Of a DNA stretch of 64,000 nt, positions 41,001 to 50,343 are shown one piece after another (position 1 is the stretch's first letter; each line of letters opens with the position of its first letter). The DNA lies in the IMG/VR virus record IMGVR_UViG_3300032047_000003, positions 1 through 64,000 of that record; one strand, written 5' to 3'. The notes below the pieces were generated by a model. It ran no database searches and was not told the origin of the DNA. It saw only the letters and a list, made by a program, of their open reading frames with translations. The DNA is from a virus. The position numbers were made by a program, and so were the translations under genes.

Positions 41001-41031
41001 CTTCAACTAAATAAAAATTATTTGAACTCAT
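38011..41031 (-). CDS. Large beta-rich tail/baseplate protein
   Basis: Unknown 1,006-residue structural protein. It shows a helical N-terminal part with a coiled coil (FIESRLFTELNEINFLLESI) and then several beta domains. One segment near residue 235 (ESILNSIDIFPFLNEEN then LGFEIEDVLFY) has the order N-x-I-x-I-x-P...I-x-x-I that recurs in the next gene on the operon (41028-43196), suggesting a shared discoidin-like sandwich. It overlaps both neighbours by 4 nt. Confidence 0.65.
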   Translation of the reverse strand: MSSNNFYLVEDDLNSFVYFGLAKLFKGKLSSRITLEERIQHESLFLDYVRIIENETLNQVVLVDERDELLIENYGFNVTLLNRKLINSYNVFNFIESRLFTELNEINFLLESIRGKVKRINQKKSALNLWKENISFLHLENFTNMDYLKTGTNNLNFNHDMGLCTLPIKSEDVAIVKSLYLGEGNGVPGNSDLSIDSNTQNLDNILNKDQKVYFEYEKLDSGPLTLKLNFELARESILNSIDIFPFLNEENLGFEIEDVLFYKKNSKTVSIKSLCKASSFYISSESGENYTLNFLPIKCDSFCILFKQENSNVVKKERRLRERERKRFSISIRYIEPKSIKYTKEGSSYSKSIPLGVEVFAGEAEIEVFPKQRDLYGENIGVYSQGKWKEIEREENTFLLNGDEKFFKWKYFLERKDFDFKNKSSYEENLSELIYKNKTVSKKVNPCNMSFEGEVKKEKISVFCDTGLNRTSKNKRYKTLKYIKSDTMKLNIMIDGIQATPDGLYIKVDIPISLKNLKIEKEDLGISINNVDYEPVEAVELLGNGTFFVSYGENCIIFLKDMFPSRGRVRWWLKPEQLRFFSKSDYVYSKFDFFFDVNKEQIEIKYLSAIRRSGEFSLRPGKKRFFFGKNGIEKDSISISSSISFTEVSSLLDLSNYSGSGYAYYFDEKSSVFHLNDFLDRGKLIKVNFFYREKKKLKNDEYEIWEKDSAPVGIKILKENFKSETISQKLYTSIPSVFSNIENITVSRQKTLDNSSPSGSEQRAFELSHENILEGSFVIDKNILENPFDKPFKEKGYIDGNTEFLGLGHIEDEFTNQILSSIGTVSFSVGARGLYYKETGIIFEDEGEYFVPSQEQNVVTDVTSLGDWFISSDGEVTVFVGGGNSLPKNIRYSYYYRKKNSQNQGNFYSVDYQNSIIFFSSAVLQNETASIQYNVSNYIAEYDILKKVNDYKVDFSSKKININSAEFLLDRGNCYLFYKKNLFSYNLEEVREYFSPLLYSLRFKFR

Positions 41032-43196
41032 AAGTCGTTTCCTCGCAGCTTATTTCCGAATTTCTTTTTTATAAAATTCTCTTCTCCCTTTTTCCCGTTC
41101 TGAAAGATAGTATTTATGTATTTGTTTATTAGAAATATTTCATTAGAATTGCCAAATACATTTCTTGCTGTAATTATATTTTGACAATATCCGTAATTAG
41201 GAAAAAGTTTTTGGTCTAGTTTTATTTTCTCATTAATAAGAAACACATTGTTTTTCTTAGAAAGAGTTTGCTCAGGCTCTATCTTGTATCTTACTTTGTA
41301 AACAGTCTTTTCCTTTTTAGGAATCGTAAGTTTTATTTTTAAATTTCCAGCTTTTTTATTTTGTATTTCAGATAAATAATATTCAGAATCAATAACGTTT
41401 CCATACCAAGAAACACCATTGTCCAAACTGTAAAGATAATCTAAACCTGGTTCTAAAAGGCGTTCACCTTCATGCACTTCTAAAAAAAACTCATTTCTAC
41501 CGTAAATGAATATTTCGTTTTCATTTATACTATTAGTAAAATCCTCTGGAGTATAATTTGAAAAATCGTAATCAGTTTTGGTAATTGCAATTAACCATGA
41601 ATTGCTCGAAGCTTTTCTAAACACAAATCCTATGGTGTTTACATCTTGACTTACCAAGAACCCTTCCTGCATCAAGTTGACCAAAAATCCACTTTGATCG
41701 ACTTCAGGGTTGAAACACTCATCTAAAACTATTTCATAAACGCTAAAATTGTTCCAACTCAAAAGCTTGTAATCGTTTATATCTAGCTCAACTTGCAACT
41801 CGCAGCTACCTTCAATCACATCTGGGTACAGTTTGCATCTTGCTTCAGTGGGAAAAAATAATAATATTTCTTCTTGAAAAGATTGAGAGTCTGGAAGCGG
41901 CAACACTTCTTCTACTTGTAGATTTCCATCTGCATCAATTAAGGATAATCCTAAATATGACTCTATCATGTACGAATCTGAAACTGCAGTGTATTCTAAA
42001 TTTGTCTTAGAAGAAACAAAATCAAATACTTCTATTGGCTTCGATTGCAAAAAACCATAGGTTTTAAAATGCATGCAACCTATTTCAATATCTTTAATTG
42101 ATAAGTCAAATACATTTCCCACTATTTCTTCGTAGTCTTCTTCCGTTCTTGAAAGAAATCCATTTTTTTGAAGACTTTCATTCAAATAAAAACTTTTTTT
42201 ATTCGATACGATTACTCGAGCATTTTCCAAAAATGCTCTTTGCTCGAATTTCAATTTGAACTTATGGCAGTAAATTCTTTGAAAAAATATATAAAATTTA
42301 TTGTCTATTGTTTTCGTTTCAAATTCTAAACTAAAATTCTCTTTTCCATCCTGGCATTCAATGCTTTTTAAAATAAAACCTTGCATCGAAACAGGGTCTA
42401 TTTTCAAGTAATTGACGGAAGAGTAACTTTCTAAATCTAATTCTAAAGTTAAGGTAGGAGCTAAACTGTAAGGATATTCTAGAAAAGATGTTTTCCTTTT
42501 GTAAAAACGACTTGAAGTATCAGAAGTAGACTTTACTATTGCGTATCTAAATATTTTTCCTTTTCTAAAAATATCATTAGGGTTTTCGTTATCAAATATT
42601 TTTTTTCGAGTATCCCCCACATTGGTTTCTTCATCGATGACAACACATCTGTCTACATTGTAAATCTCTCTTCTTTCTAAAGGCAACCCTATGCCTGATC
42701 CAAAAATACCTTCCATTAAATTTTTTCTTTGAAAGCTTAAGTTTGTTTTATAGTCTTTTCTAAAAATACTATTACTCGTATAGTCTATTTTATCTTTTTC
42801 TTTAGAAAAATTATTTACATGAACTAAGTCTGAATTCTCAAAGTATTTAACTTCTAGAGATTCAACTTCCGAATCAATTTCCCTTACTAAATCTCCTTGG
42901 GATTTTACCAAGTACTTACAGTACTCATTTAAATAAGTGCTACTTTCTTTTATTTTTTCCAACCTAGTATTCAAAATAGAAACTTGATATTTCAAACCTT
43001 TCAATCTTGAAGTTTCCCCACTAGAAAGAAATATATCATCTGCTGATACAATCATAGGTTGGGGTTGATAGTTTTCTTCTAAAGTGGAATTTAAAAATTC
43101 TTTTCGGTAAACAATATGCTTGCCAAAAGCTCTATCGTTCAAAAAGGTATTAGTGACTTCTCTTAATTTTTTTTTTAGATTTATATTTTTTTTCAT
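41028..43196 (-). CDS. Large beta-rich tail/baseplate protein, related to neighbour
   Basis: Unknown 722-residue protein. Helical start with a coiled coil (LKYQVSILNTRLEKIKESS), then beta domains. The segment YSSVNYLKIDPVSMQGFILK matches the N-x-I-x-I-x-P...I pattern of the 38011-41031 product. The probable function is assembly of a large baseplate or an adhesion ring. ATGA overlaps at both ends. Confidence 0.65.
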   Translation of the reverse strand: MKKNINLKKKLREVTNTFLNDRAFGKHIVYRKEFLNSTLEENYQPQPMIVSADDIFLSSGETSRLKGLKYQVSILNTRLEKIKESSTYLNEYCKYLVKSQGDLVREIDSEVESLEVKYFENSDLVHVNNFSKEKDKIDYTSNSIFRKDYKTNLSFQRKNLMEGIFGSGIGLPLERREIYNVDRCVVIDEETNVGDTRKKIFDNENPNDIFRKGKIFRYAIVKSTSDTSSRFYKRKTSFLEYPYSLAPTLTLELDLESYSSVNYLKIDPVSMQGFILKSIECQDGKENFSLEFETKTIDNKFYIFFQRIYCHKFKLKFEQRAFLENARVIVSNKKSFYLNESLQKNGFLSRTEEDYEEIVGNVFDLSIKDIEIGCMHFKTYGFLQSKPIEVFDFVSSKTNLEYTAVSDSYMIESYLGLSLIDADGNLQVEEVLPLPDSQSFQEEILLFFPTEARCKLYPDVIEGSCELQVELDINDYKLLSWNNFSVYEIVLDECFNPEVDQSGFLVNLMQEGFLVSQDVNTIGFVFRKASSNSWLIAITKTDYDFSNYTPEDFTNSINENEIFIYGRNEFFLEVHEGERLLEPGLDYLYSLDNGVSWYGNVIDSEYYLSEIQNKKAGNLKIKLTIPKKEKTVYKVRYKIEPEQTLSKKNNVFLINEKIKLDQKLFPNYGYCQNIITARNVFGNSNEIFLINKYINTIFQNGKKGEENFIKKKFGNKLRGNDL

Positions 43197-43633
43197 TCCG
43201 CCACCATATTTATGAAAAGCCTTCTTGACAAAATAGAGCTAGGAGCTTCTACTTTGACGGTTAAAACTTTCCTTTCATCTATGTCAAAGGAACCCAAGTT
43301 AACTCCGTTACTTTTTTTAGAAGCTATGTCTTTGTTAAAAATGTATTCCTTTCCGTCGTAAATTACAATTAAACAACCAAAATTATTAGAATTTAAAACT
43401 TTTTCATTACCCAATTTGATTAAATCGTAATAGTCTATGTACGGTTCAAATGTAGCTGGATTGTCTAAAGATCCCAGCGTTTCGCTCTTTTCAAAATACA
43501 CTACAACTTTGCTTTTAAAAGCATTAGATACATTATGTATAATAAAATCAACTTCTGAACTTGTTCCAAAGTCAGTTTCTATTAAATGCGGATCGTATAT
43601 ATTTTCAAAATTACGGTTTTTTATTTCTATCAT
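43193..43633 (-). CDS. 146-residue beta-sandwich tail protein
   Basis: Unknown. A short beta-rich protein (VDFIIHNVSNAFKSKVVVYF, CLIVIYDGKEYIF, KVLTVKVEAP) resembling one immunoglobulin-like sandwich. It sits between two large structural genes with 4-nt overlaps on both sides, so a small linker or decoration subunit of the tail is likely. Confidence 0.6.
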   Translation of the reverse strand: MIEIKNRNFENIYDPHLIETDFGTSSEVDFIIHNVSNAFKSKVVVYFEKSETLGSLDNPATFEPYIDYYDLIKLGNEKVLNSNNFGCLIVIYDGKEYIFNKDIASKKSNGVNLGSFDIDERKVLTVKVEAPSSILSRRLFINMVAE

Positions 43634-45717
43634 CTTACATAAACCTCTCGATAATTATGCAAAGGGTATTCGTATCCTTTTTCTTTTATTGAAGCAGCGT
43701 AGTAATATATAGATCCCGAAAGAACGTCTTCGTCTACAAGCGTAAATCCACCCAAAGTTGATTTTACCGTACTGCACTGAACATATGCTTCTTCTTTTTT
43801 TGACTTTTTATAAAGTATATATTCTCTTTCTTTCCCACAGAAATTAAAATCAAAACGCAATTCACCTTTTTTAAAATTAGTTATTTCAAATTCCCCTTTA
43901 GGATACGTCCACTTTAGTACATTTTTTGAAAAACTTGGCATTTTGCTATTTATCAATTCTTTTACTTTGCTTTCTGAAAATGGCCCACCGTAAGTTTCAA
44001 GCAAAGACATCGGTACTTCTATGTAGTGGCAATTGCTTTTAGAATATCTTATGCCGCCCAGACTGTAGCCCAATCTGCTTTGTATAAGCTTTCTGTTTCT
44101 ATTTAAAACTTTTTTCTTTTCTTCTTTTTTTATTTTTCCGCCTTTTTCTTGATACTCAAAATGAAAGACCTCGTCAATGTTAGTCTTTTCCTGAAAAGAA
44201 ATTTCTCCTAGCACTTGATACCTAAACTGATTATCTCCTTCTGAAGAATAAAGAGCTTTAAATCCACCCTCTCCTTTATAGCTGCTTCCTACTACCGTAT
44301 TTGAGTTTGGGTTTCCACTTTCATCTGTAACCGAAAGACAAGGGTAGTTTGCTCTTTCCGATGCTAAACCATCTCCTTGGGAACAATATACTATGCTTCC
44401 ATATTTGTTCACTTTCAGATAGTGAATACTAGTTTCGTAATTATATAAATTCGGTATACAATAAAAAACGTAGTAATTCTTTAAAATGTCTTTATTGTAA
44501 ATAGGATTTAAATTTACTTTAGAATATTGAAAGTTTTTCTTTTTGTAGAAAAAAGAACCCTTGTAAGTACTTGTTGAATCTAAATCCTCTTTCAGCTCTA
44601 TAAAACCTTTTTCTTCGTCCACAGACGATATCATATCCGTTTCCCAAAATATATCTGATTTTTCAAACCTTTCATTAGTTTTAGTTTTATCAGTAGAAAA
44701 AACTCGACTCAACGTTTTGTCTTCAGAATACACAAATACTTCAACATTCAAGTTTTTTTCTTTTGAGTAAAAAATAGAATCAGTATCGCTTTTCAATGTG
44801 TTTTTGTTAACCCAATCCAATTCAAAATATACAACAAAACTGTAAGGGAAAAAAGGAGTAAAGTGTTGATTATAATACTCGTTTACTCGATATTTATACA
44901 AATAGTTTTCATAGGTTTTGCTAAAGTTTCCATTTTGTATCTCTAGATACCATGGCTCTCTCGAGCTTCGACCTTTCGGAGCATTGCATTTAATGTAATT
45001 CTCAGACAAAGGAAACCAATAGTACTCCCCAGGGCTATTCAAAAAGTAACTAAAATTACCAGCGTTTTCCACCTTTTCGTATCCGTAAACTCCTGCTTTT
45101 ACTTGGCCCGTAAAAGGATCTATATCTTCCCAAGTCAATTCATATACCACGTCTGAGGAGTCTAAAAGCTCTCTATAGGAATTTCCATTAACGTCTATCC
45201 AGTTGACATAAAACAACCTATATCTTCCCGACTTTTCATCAAAATGATTTATATAATTGTGGTAAATAGAATTATTAGCTATATCTACCTTGTAAACTTC
45301 GTCATATTCTTCTGACATATTTGTTTTGATTTCGATATTGGCTTCAACAGCCGAGTTTAAACGATGAACATAAAACAATGGGGTTTCAACATTGCTACTA
45401 TTTAAGTGAACGATATTAGTTACCTTAATAGAGTTATACTCAGTGTTAATAGAACTTCCATTTATAAGAAAATACTTTTCTTCTTTAGGCCCGCTATAAC
45501 CTGAATTCTTATTATTAATGCTTCTTAAGTCATTTATATTTAAGTTGCTATCGGAATATATTTTTTTACAATGTACATAAGTTAAGGGGATTCTTGTATC
45601 CTTTATTGTCTCTTTGTATACGAAACTTTCTAAAGGTTTTTTAACGTAAGACCTTACGTCAATCTCTTGGAATTGACGCTTTGAGTTATTAACAATTTCT
45701 AAAGTAACTTTATTCAT
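43630..45717 (-). CDS. Large tail protein (unknown)
   Basis: A 695-residue beta-rich protein, rich in Tyr, Asn and Lys. It ends in a fibronectin-like strand pattern (FTLVDEDVLSGSIYYYAASI then KEKGYEYPLHNYREVYV), which is typical for type III-like domains in virion proteins. No enzymatic motif seen. Part of the leftward tail operon. Confidence 0.62.
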   Translation of the reverse strand: MNKVTLEIVNNSKRQFQEIDVRSYVKKPLESFVYKETIKDTRIPLTYVHCKKIYSDSNLNINDLRSINNKNSGYSGPKEEKYFLINGSSINTEYNSIKVTNIVHLNSSNVETPLFYVHRLNSAVEANIEIKTNMSEEYDEVYKVDIANNSIYHNYINHFDEKSGRYRLFYVNWIDVNGNSYRELLDSSDVVYELTWEDIDPFTGQVKAGVYGYEKVENAGNFSYFLNSPGEYYWFPLSENYIKCNAPKGRSSREPWYLEIQNGNFSKTYENYLYKYRVNEYYNQHFTPFFPYSFVVYFELDWVNKNTLKSDTDSIFYSKEKNLNVEVFVYSEDKTLSRVFSTDKTKTNERFEKSDIFWETDMISSVDEEKGFIELKEDLDSTSTYKGSFFYKKKNFQYSKVNLNPIYNKDILKNYYVFYCIPNLYNYETSIHYLKVNKYGSIVYCSQGDGLASERANYPCLSVTDESGNPNSNTVVGSSYKGEGGFKALYSSEGDNQFRYQVLGEISFQEKTNIDEVFHFEYQEKGGKIKKEEKKKVLNRNRKLIQSRLGYSLGGIRYSKSNCHYIEVPMSLLETYGGPFSESKVKELINSKMPSFSKNVLKWTYPKGEFEITNFKKGELRFDFNFCGKEREYILYKKSKKEEAYVQCSTVKSTLGGFTLVDEDVLSGSIYYYAASIKEKGYEYPLHNYREVYVR

Positions 45718-45726
45718 TTTATTTTT

Positions 45727-47961
45727 TTACCTATGAGTTAAATAAAAGATGCTAAGTCTTAGATCAAAAGGATTAGCTGGATATTCAAGAAGATGATCCG
45801 AATCCCAAAGGCATTTGTTACCATAAGGCAATACTACTCTGATGTATTCTTTAGTGTTTGGATCATCCGGAGTTTGGCTATACCTTAACATGATAGCAGG
45901 ACCAGTTAAGTGATCTTCCTGTGTTGTTTCGTTCGTGCCATGCCCCGATCCATTTATTGTAGTGTACGTATTTGAACTTTTATTTTTTATAATACCGGTT
46001 ATGTTTAATATTTGATTTGTAGTAATTCTTACGTCTATACCACTTGTTGCGGTACCATTCGAGGTTACATGTTGTTCTTCGCTCCCATTGCCTACCGATG
46101 GAAGAAGTATATCCAAGAAAAATGGAGATACTGTCACAAGCCCTAATCCCGAGCTGCTAGTATTCACTGGATACCTGTCGAAAGTAACGTCATTTAAGTA
46201 AATAGTTGCCATTCCAATACCAGGGCATTTCCATTGATTCCCACCCATAGTAGAATCATTAATCTTATCGCTATCTTCACAAACTATTTCGTCTCTCTTT
46301 TTAGCCAAGCCTAAACTCTGCGTAGAAGTTACTGTGCCGCCCTGATTGGTATTGAATGCATCTAATCCTTGAAAGTAGACTGGCCCGCCTCTAAAAACAA
46401 AACCTCCTGGTCTTTGAGTTGCAGAAGACCTGTACTCGTTTGGCTCACATTTAAAATCAAAGTCAGTGAAACGCTCTAAAACAATGTCCGAATTTGTATC
46501 ACTGGATTGAAAAGTGTTGTCGCCTCTAAGCGTCAAATCATATCCAGTACTAACTATATTACCTTCATTTCTTATAGATAACTGCGTACCACCTCTGCTA
46601 ATGGACGTATCTTCATTTCCAAAAAGCAATTTATAGCTACTTCCAGAACCAACATAAGATCCAGCAGATCCAGCAGATTTTCCTATAAGAAGATCCCCTC
46701 TCATGGCGTTTTGATCATTTAAACCAGTGTCGGTCACTCCATCGTAACCATCTCTATGTAAATACTGCGGAGCAAAATTAGAAACATTCTCAGATTTTGT
46801 AAACGGCCCAGAACTACCTTCCTTATCAGTAATAGATCCAATTGAAGAAACCGGAACAAGAGGTTCTCCAAACTCTCTTGAATGAGAGTGATGAAATTGT
46901 TTTAATTTTAAATCCTGTATAGAACTTGTTATGTCCGTTCCTATAGTCGCTATGCAAAAAATATCCGTTGAAGGGTTTTCTATTTCTATTCCCACTATTT
47001 TAATTTCAGTATCTGAAATAAAATAGTATTCACCTTGAGTATATATTTCGCCAGTACTATAGTTCTTTAAGTAAAGGAACCCCTCAGGAATAAGATGCTC
47101 GCCAATAACGCTTCCATTGTTGTCAAAGTAATCCGAACCGTAAAGCGCTCTTAAAACATTTGGTAGTTTTAATTGAACGCCATAATTTATTTCATTGGAT
47201 TCCAGAACTACTCCTTCTTCTGAAGTTAAATTCTGATGAGCAACACTAGGTATCAATACGCTGTAATAGTCTCCGTTCAAAGTTACAGTAACTCCAACTC
47301 CTTGAGAGTTCATATAAGCTTCATCTGGGATTAAATTTGCAGAAGAGCCAGTATAAGAGCTTCCTCCGTTATATTGACTAGGAATAGTAGTGTACTCAAT
47401 TACCCAGTCTGGACCAGACTTATCGTAGAAATAAACTACGCTTCTATCTGTATCGTAAAAGTAATCTCCACTAACAGAAAGCAAAGTCGAACTACTAACT
47501 AGATTGGTTGGAGACCCTGACCCTGTAATGCTTAAAATATTCGTTCCTGGATATTTCAAAGAATGAGAATAAACATTTTCCGAAATGTCTTCCACTATAT
47601 CTCTTTCTAAATCTACATTTACACGTCCATTGGAAAGACCTTCTGTCAGATTAAAAGGGTTCAATTTAGAGATAGGCCCTAATAATCTCCCTATACTAGG
47701 AATGTTCAAGCTATATCCTTTTTCATCGCTTCCTGGATTCAACTCAAAAGAAGTTTTTTTTGAAATATCTCCACTAAGTTTTCTATTCGTGCTAGAAACA
47801 TACGGTTCACTTTCAGCCCAAATATCTCCTATTGTTTTTTCCAAAACATAAAGGTTGGCTCTTGTTTGTATACTTATGCTATTGAACTTATTCGCACTTG
47901 GCTGTTCGCCGTCTACAAAGAAAGGAAAAATAGAAGAACCGCTTTTCTTTTTATCACTCAT
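45727..47961 (-). CDS. Tail appendage/baseplate protein with fibre-type C-terminus
   Basis: The 744-residue protein has an N-terminal helical part (FNSISIQTRANLYVLEKTIGD), beta domains, a His-rich motif near the middle (LKLKQFHHSHSREFGE), then a glycine- and serine-rich shaft-like region (RGDLLIGKSAG, LTLRGDNTFQ) and a beta-rich end with TILN-type strands. HHSH motifs in phage fibres can bind metal in a trimer. It is probably a baseplate-attached spike or fibre. Spacing to the neighbours is 9-12 nt. Confidence 0.68.
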   Translation of the reverse strand: MSDKKKSGSSIFPFFVDGEQPSANKFNSISIQTRANLYVLEKTIGDIWAESEPYVSSTNRKLSGDISKKTSFELNPGSDEKGYSLNIPSIGRLLGPISKLNPFNLTEGLSNGRVNVDLERDIVEDISENVYSHSLKYPGTNILSITGSGSPTNLVSSSTLLSVSGDYFYDTDRSVVYFYDKSGPDWVIEYTTIPSQYNGGSSYTGSSANLIPDEAYMNSQGVGVTVTLNGDYYSVLIPSVAHQNLTSEEGVVLESNEINYGVQLKLPNVLRALYGSDYFDNNGSVIGEHLIPEGFLYLKNYSTGEIYTQGEYYFISDTEIKIVGIEIENPSTDIFCIATIGTDITSSIQDLKLKQFHHSHSREFGEPLVPVSSIGSITDKEGSSGPFTKSENVSNFAPQYLHRDGYDGVTDTGLNDQNAMRGDLLIGKSAGSAGSYVGSGSSYKLLFGNEDTSISRGGTQLSIRNEGNIVSTGYDLTLRGDNTFQSSDTNSDIVLERFTDFDFKCEPNEYRSSATQRPGGFVFRGGPVYFQGLDAFNTNQGGTVTSTQSLGLAKKRDEIVCEDSDKINDSTMGGNQWKCPGIGMATIYLNDVTFDRYPVNTSSSGLGLVTVSPFFLDILLPSVGNGSEEQHVTSNGTATSGIDVRITTNQILNITGIIKNKSSNTYTTINGSGHGTNETTQEDHLTGPAIMLRYSQTPDDPNTKEYIRVVLPYGNKCLWDSDHLLEYPANPFDLRLSIFYLTHR

Positions 47962-47973
47962 TTAAAATACCTC

Positions 47974-50340
47974 TTATTTAAAATTCAAACCCAAACTTAG
48001 TTTATTTTTAGTTAATGGGTTTATACTCAAAAAATTTAATCCACCTACGCCCGACGAAACATCATCCGCTTGATCTATTATCCTAAAGCCATAAGGAACC
48101 GGTAACGATTCGTTGAAATCCACACCGTTAAGATACCTAGGAATATTTATTTTAGCCCTTACTCTATTAGAAACCACAGTGTTCCCAGTATATGGATCTT
48201 GACACCAAGCATACATAGTTACCATCCCGGGAGTAAGTATAACATAATCCCCAAGTTTTTCATCAGAATTATAAGGATCCGGTTCTTTTAATTTTTCTTC
48301 ATATACCAAAACGTTATTGCTAATACTAGAAGGTCTAAGGGGGTAATAGGCTCCTTTGTCCCCTGTCAGAGGGTGAGTTACGTCTTCATTCCATTTGAAA
48401 ACAACTCTAGTTAAACCAATTTTAGAATTAGAGCTCCACTCTAAAGAATTTTTTCTAAAAGCATAACACCTTGATCCCAAGTTACTTATAGTTCCATTGC
48501 TGTAGTTATTCTTTAAAAACACATACCAGTAATCTTTTTCTTCTAATATGTTACTAGTTTCTTCTTCAATCCAACCGGTCCCAGAAGAATTTTCTATAGA
48601 CACCTTGGTATATTGATACAAATCGTCATAGTTTCTGTTTCCTGTTTTTTTAAATTTTAAATAAGTTCTGTTATCGAAAGAACCGTCTGGGTTTTGATAC
48701 CGAATTGCTTTGCTTTCTATTTGAAGCAACTCGCCTCTTGTACCTGCATTATGATCGATCTTTAAAACTTCATACAGCTGAACATCCTCTGCAGAGAGAT
48801 TCAAAGGCAAGGGTTCTGTTTCAAATTCTGTATTGTTCGCGTTATATTTTGAAGAAATTATATCTTTTTTAATGTCTTCCCATTCGTAAGGAGCGTAATA
48901 CCCTGCTTCAATTTCTCCATTGGAATTAGAAACATCTACTACTTGTTTTCCTCCATTCAAGAAACCTGGACCAGACTCTATTGCTATGTATATATCAATT
49001 CCTTCTACTCCTTCCATTTCACTGTCTAAAGCTTGAGCAACTGCTCTCGCAAATGAACTTCCATAAAAAAGACCTTCATAGTAGTTTACTCCAACTTCTT
49101 CAATCCCTTCAAGTCTTAAATCCAATTTGACAACATGAACATCTTTTGTGCTAATTTGAATTACACCAGAATTGTTTATATTCTCAGAAGGCTTTACGTT
49201 TAGCTTTTCATCATTTACTAAACTTTTGTTGCAAATTCTAGTTGAGTCCCTTCCGAATTCTAAATCAATTCGAGGAATAGCGTTATACGATATATAAAAT
49301 TTATAGCTTGAAGCTATGTTTTTGCTAAAACTTTTAAGGCCTAACGTCTTTCCCTCGTTTAGTGTATCACCGCTATAAACGATATCCTCTAAAGAACTAG
49401 CGCCTTTAGAACCATAATAGAGGGTTTCTCCTTTTTTAGTTAAAATGAAACCAAAATTAGGATACGTTTTTAAATCTTCAAGATTTTTAATTCTTACTCT
49501 AGTGCTAAGGGTGCTTAAGGTTTCGTCTAGTATTAACTCAGGGTACACTTTAGACCCAACAGTAATTACACCCAAGTCTTCATCTAGTTCAAAGTAGTAC
49601 CCCTCTTCAGCTTCTAAAAACATGTTATTTGATTTTTCAAAAACAATCTTATTGTTTTCTGAAACGGCTACCACTCTTAAAGAGTTTTTTTCTAAAGGAA
49701 AGTATTCCGTGTATATCTTTCTTTCCGAATTGATACTGTACCCCTTGTCTTCCCAAGTTTTTTTGTAAAAAACCTCAGAGCCTACTGGCTTCTTATAGCT
49801 TTCATTAAACAAAACTTTAGGCCCCTCTATTTCGTAAACGTACTTTTTTTTACCTGTAGAAACTTTTTCTACAAATTTCTTAAAAGGGGTTTTTATTTTA
49901 TTTTTATTTCTTCTCCATATCGCAACATTGATTTGATCAAAGTCTTCTTCGATCTCACAGAAGCCTCCGTCCGCTTTTAAACAATAAGAAAAATCTGAAA
50001 AAAGTTGAATTTTTTTATTGTAGATCCAATAGTCGCCTAACTCGTACTTCGGTATCCATTTTAAGCTATCTTTTTCTTCATGTTGATATATCAAAGACAA
50101 AGGTATTTTTTCGTTAACGCCACTTTGCCAATCACTTGAAAGAACCCCATCCATTAAATAGGTTTTATAATTTCCTAAAACTTCTGGATACATTTTGGAT
50201 ACTTGTGCACTGCTTCCAAAAAAAGATCTATCAAACTGCAACGAAGAGTTTTCTAGATCAAGATAGCTTCCATAGCTAAGTAGCTCTTGTATTTTATTTG
50301 TTACCGTACACTCTAAGTCCACTTCTACGCTTTTAAACAT
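47974..50340 (-). CDS. Large tail/baseplate protein (unknown)
   Basis: A 788-residue beta-rich protein with an N-terminal helix and repeated Ig-like strands. A helical segment near residue 440 (SSFARAVAQALDSEMEGVEG) interrupts the beta part, and the C-terminus contains a domain like those in baseplate wedge proteins (VILTPGMVTMYAWCQDPYTG). No recognised family. It lies in the operon 3 nt from the next gene. Confidence 0.62.
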   Translation of the reverse strand: MFKSVEVDLECTVTNKIQELLSYGSYLDLENSSLQFDRSFFGSSAQVSKMYPEVLGNYKTYLMDGVLSSDWQSGVNEKIPLSLIYQHEEKDSLKWIPKYELGDYWIYNKKIQLFSDFSYCLKADGGFCEIEEDFDQINVAIWRRNKNKIKTPFKKFVEKVSTGKKKYVYEIEGPKVLFNESYKKPVGSEVFYKKTWEDKGYSINSERKIYTEYFPLEKNSLRVVAVSENNKIVFEKSNNMFLEAEEGYYFELDEDLGVITVGSKVYPELILDETLSTLSTRVRIKNLEDLKTYPNFGFILTKKGETLYYGSKGASSLEDIVYSGDTLNEGKTLGLKSFSKNIASSYKFYISYNAIPRIDLEFGRDSTRICNKSLVNDEKLNVKPSENINNSGVIQISTKDVHVVKLDLRLEGIEEVGVNYYEGLFYGSSFARAVAQALDSEMEGVEGIDIYIAIESGPGFLNGGKQVVDVSNSNGEIEAGYYAPYEWEDIKKDIISSKYNANNTEFETEPLPLNLSAEDVQLYEVLKIDHNAGTRGELLQIESKAIRYQNPDGSFDNRTYLKFKKTGNRNYDDLYQYTKVSIENSSGTGWIEEETSNILEEKDYWYVFLKNNYSNGTISNLGSRCYAFRKNSLEWSSNSKIGLTRVVFKWNEDVTHPLTGDKGAYYPLRPSSISNNVLVYEEKLKEPDPYNSDEKLGDYVILTPGMVTMYAWCQDPYTGNTVVSNRVRAKINIPRYLNGVDFNESLPVPYGFRIIDQADDVSSGVGGLNFLSINPLTKNKLSLGLNFK

Positions 50341-50343
50341 ATT

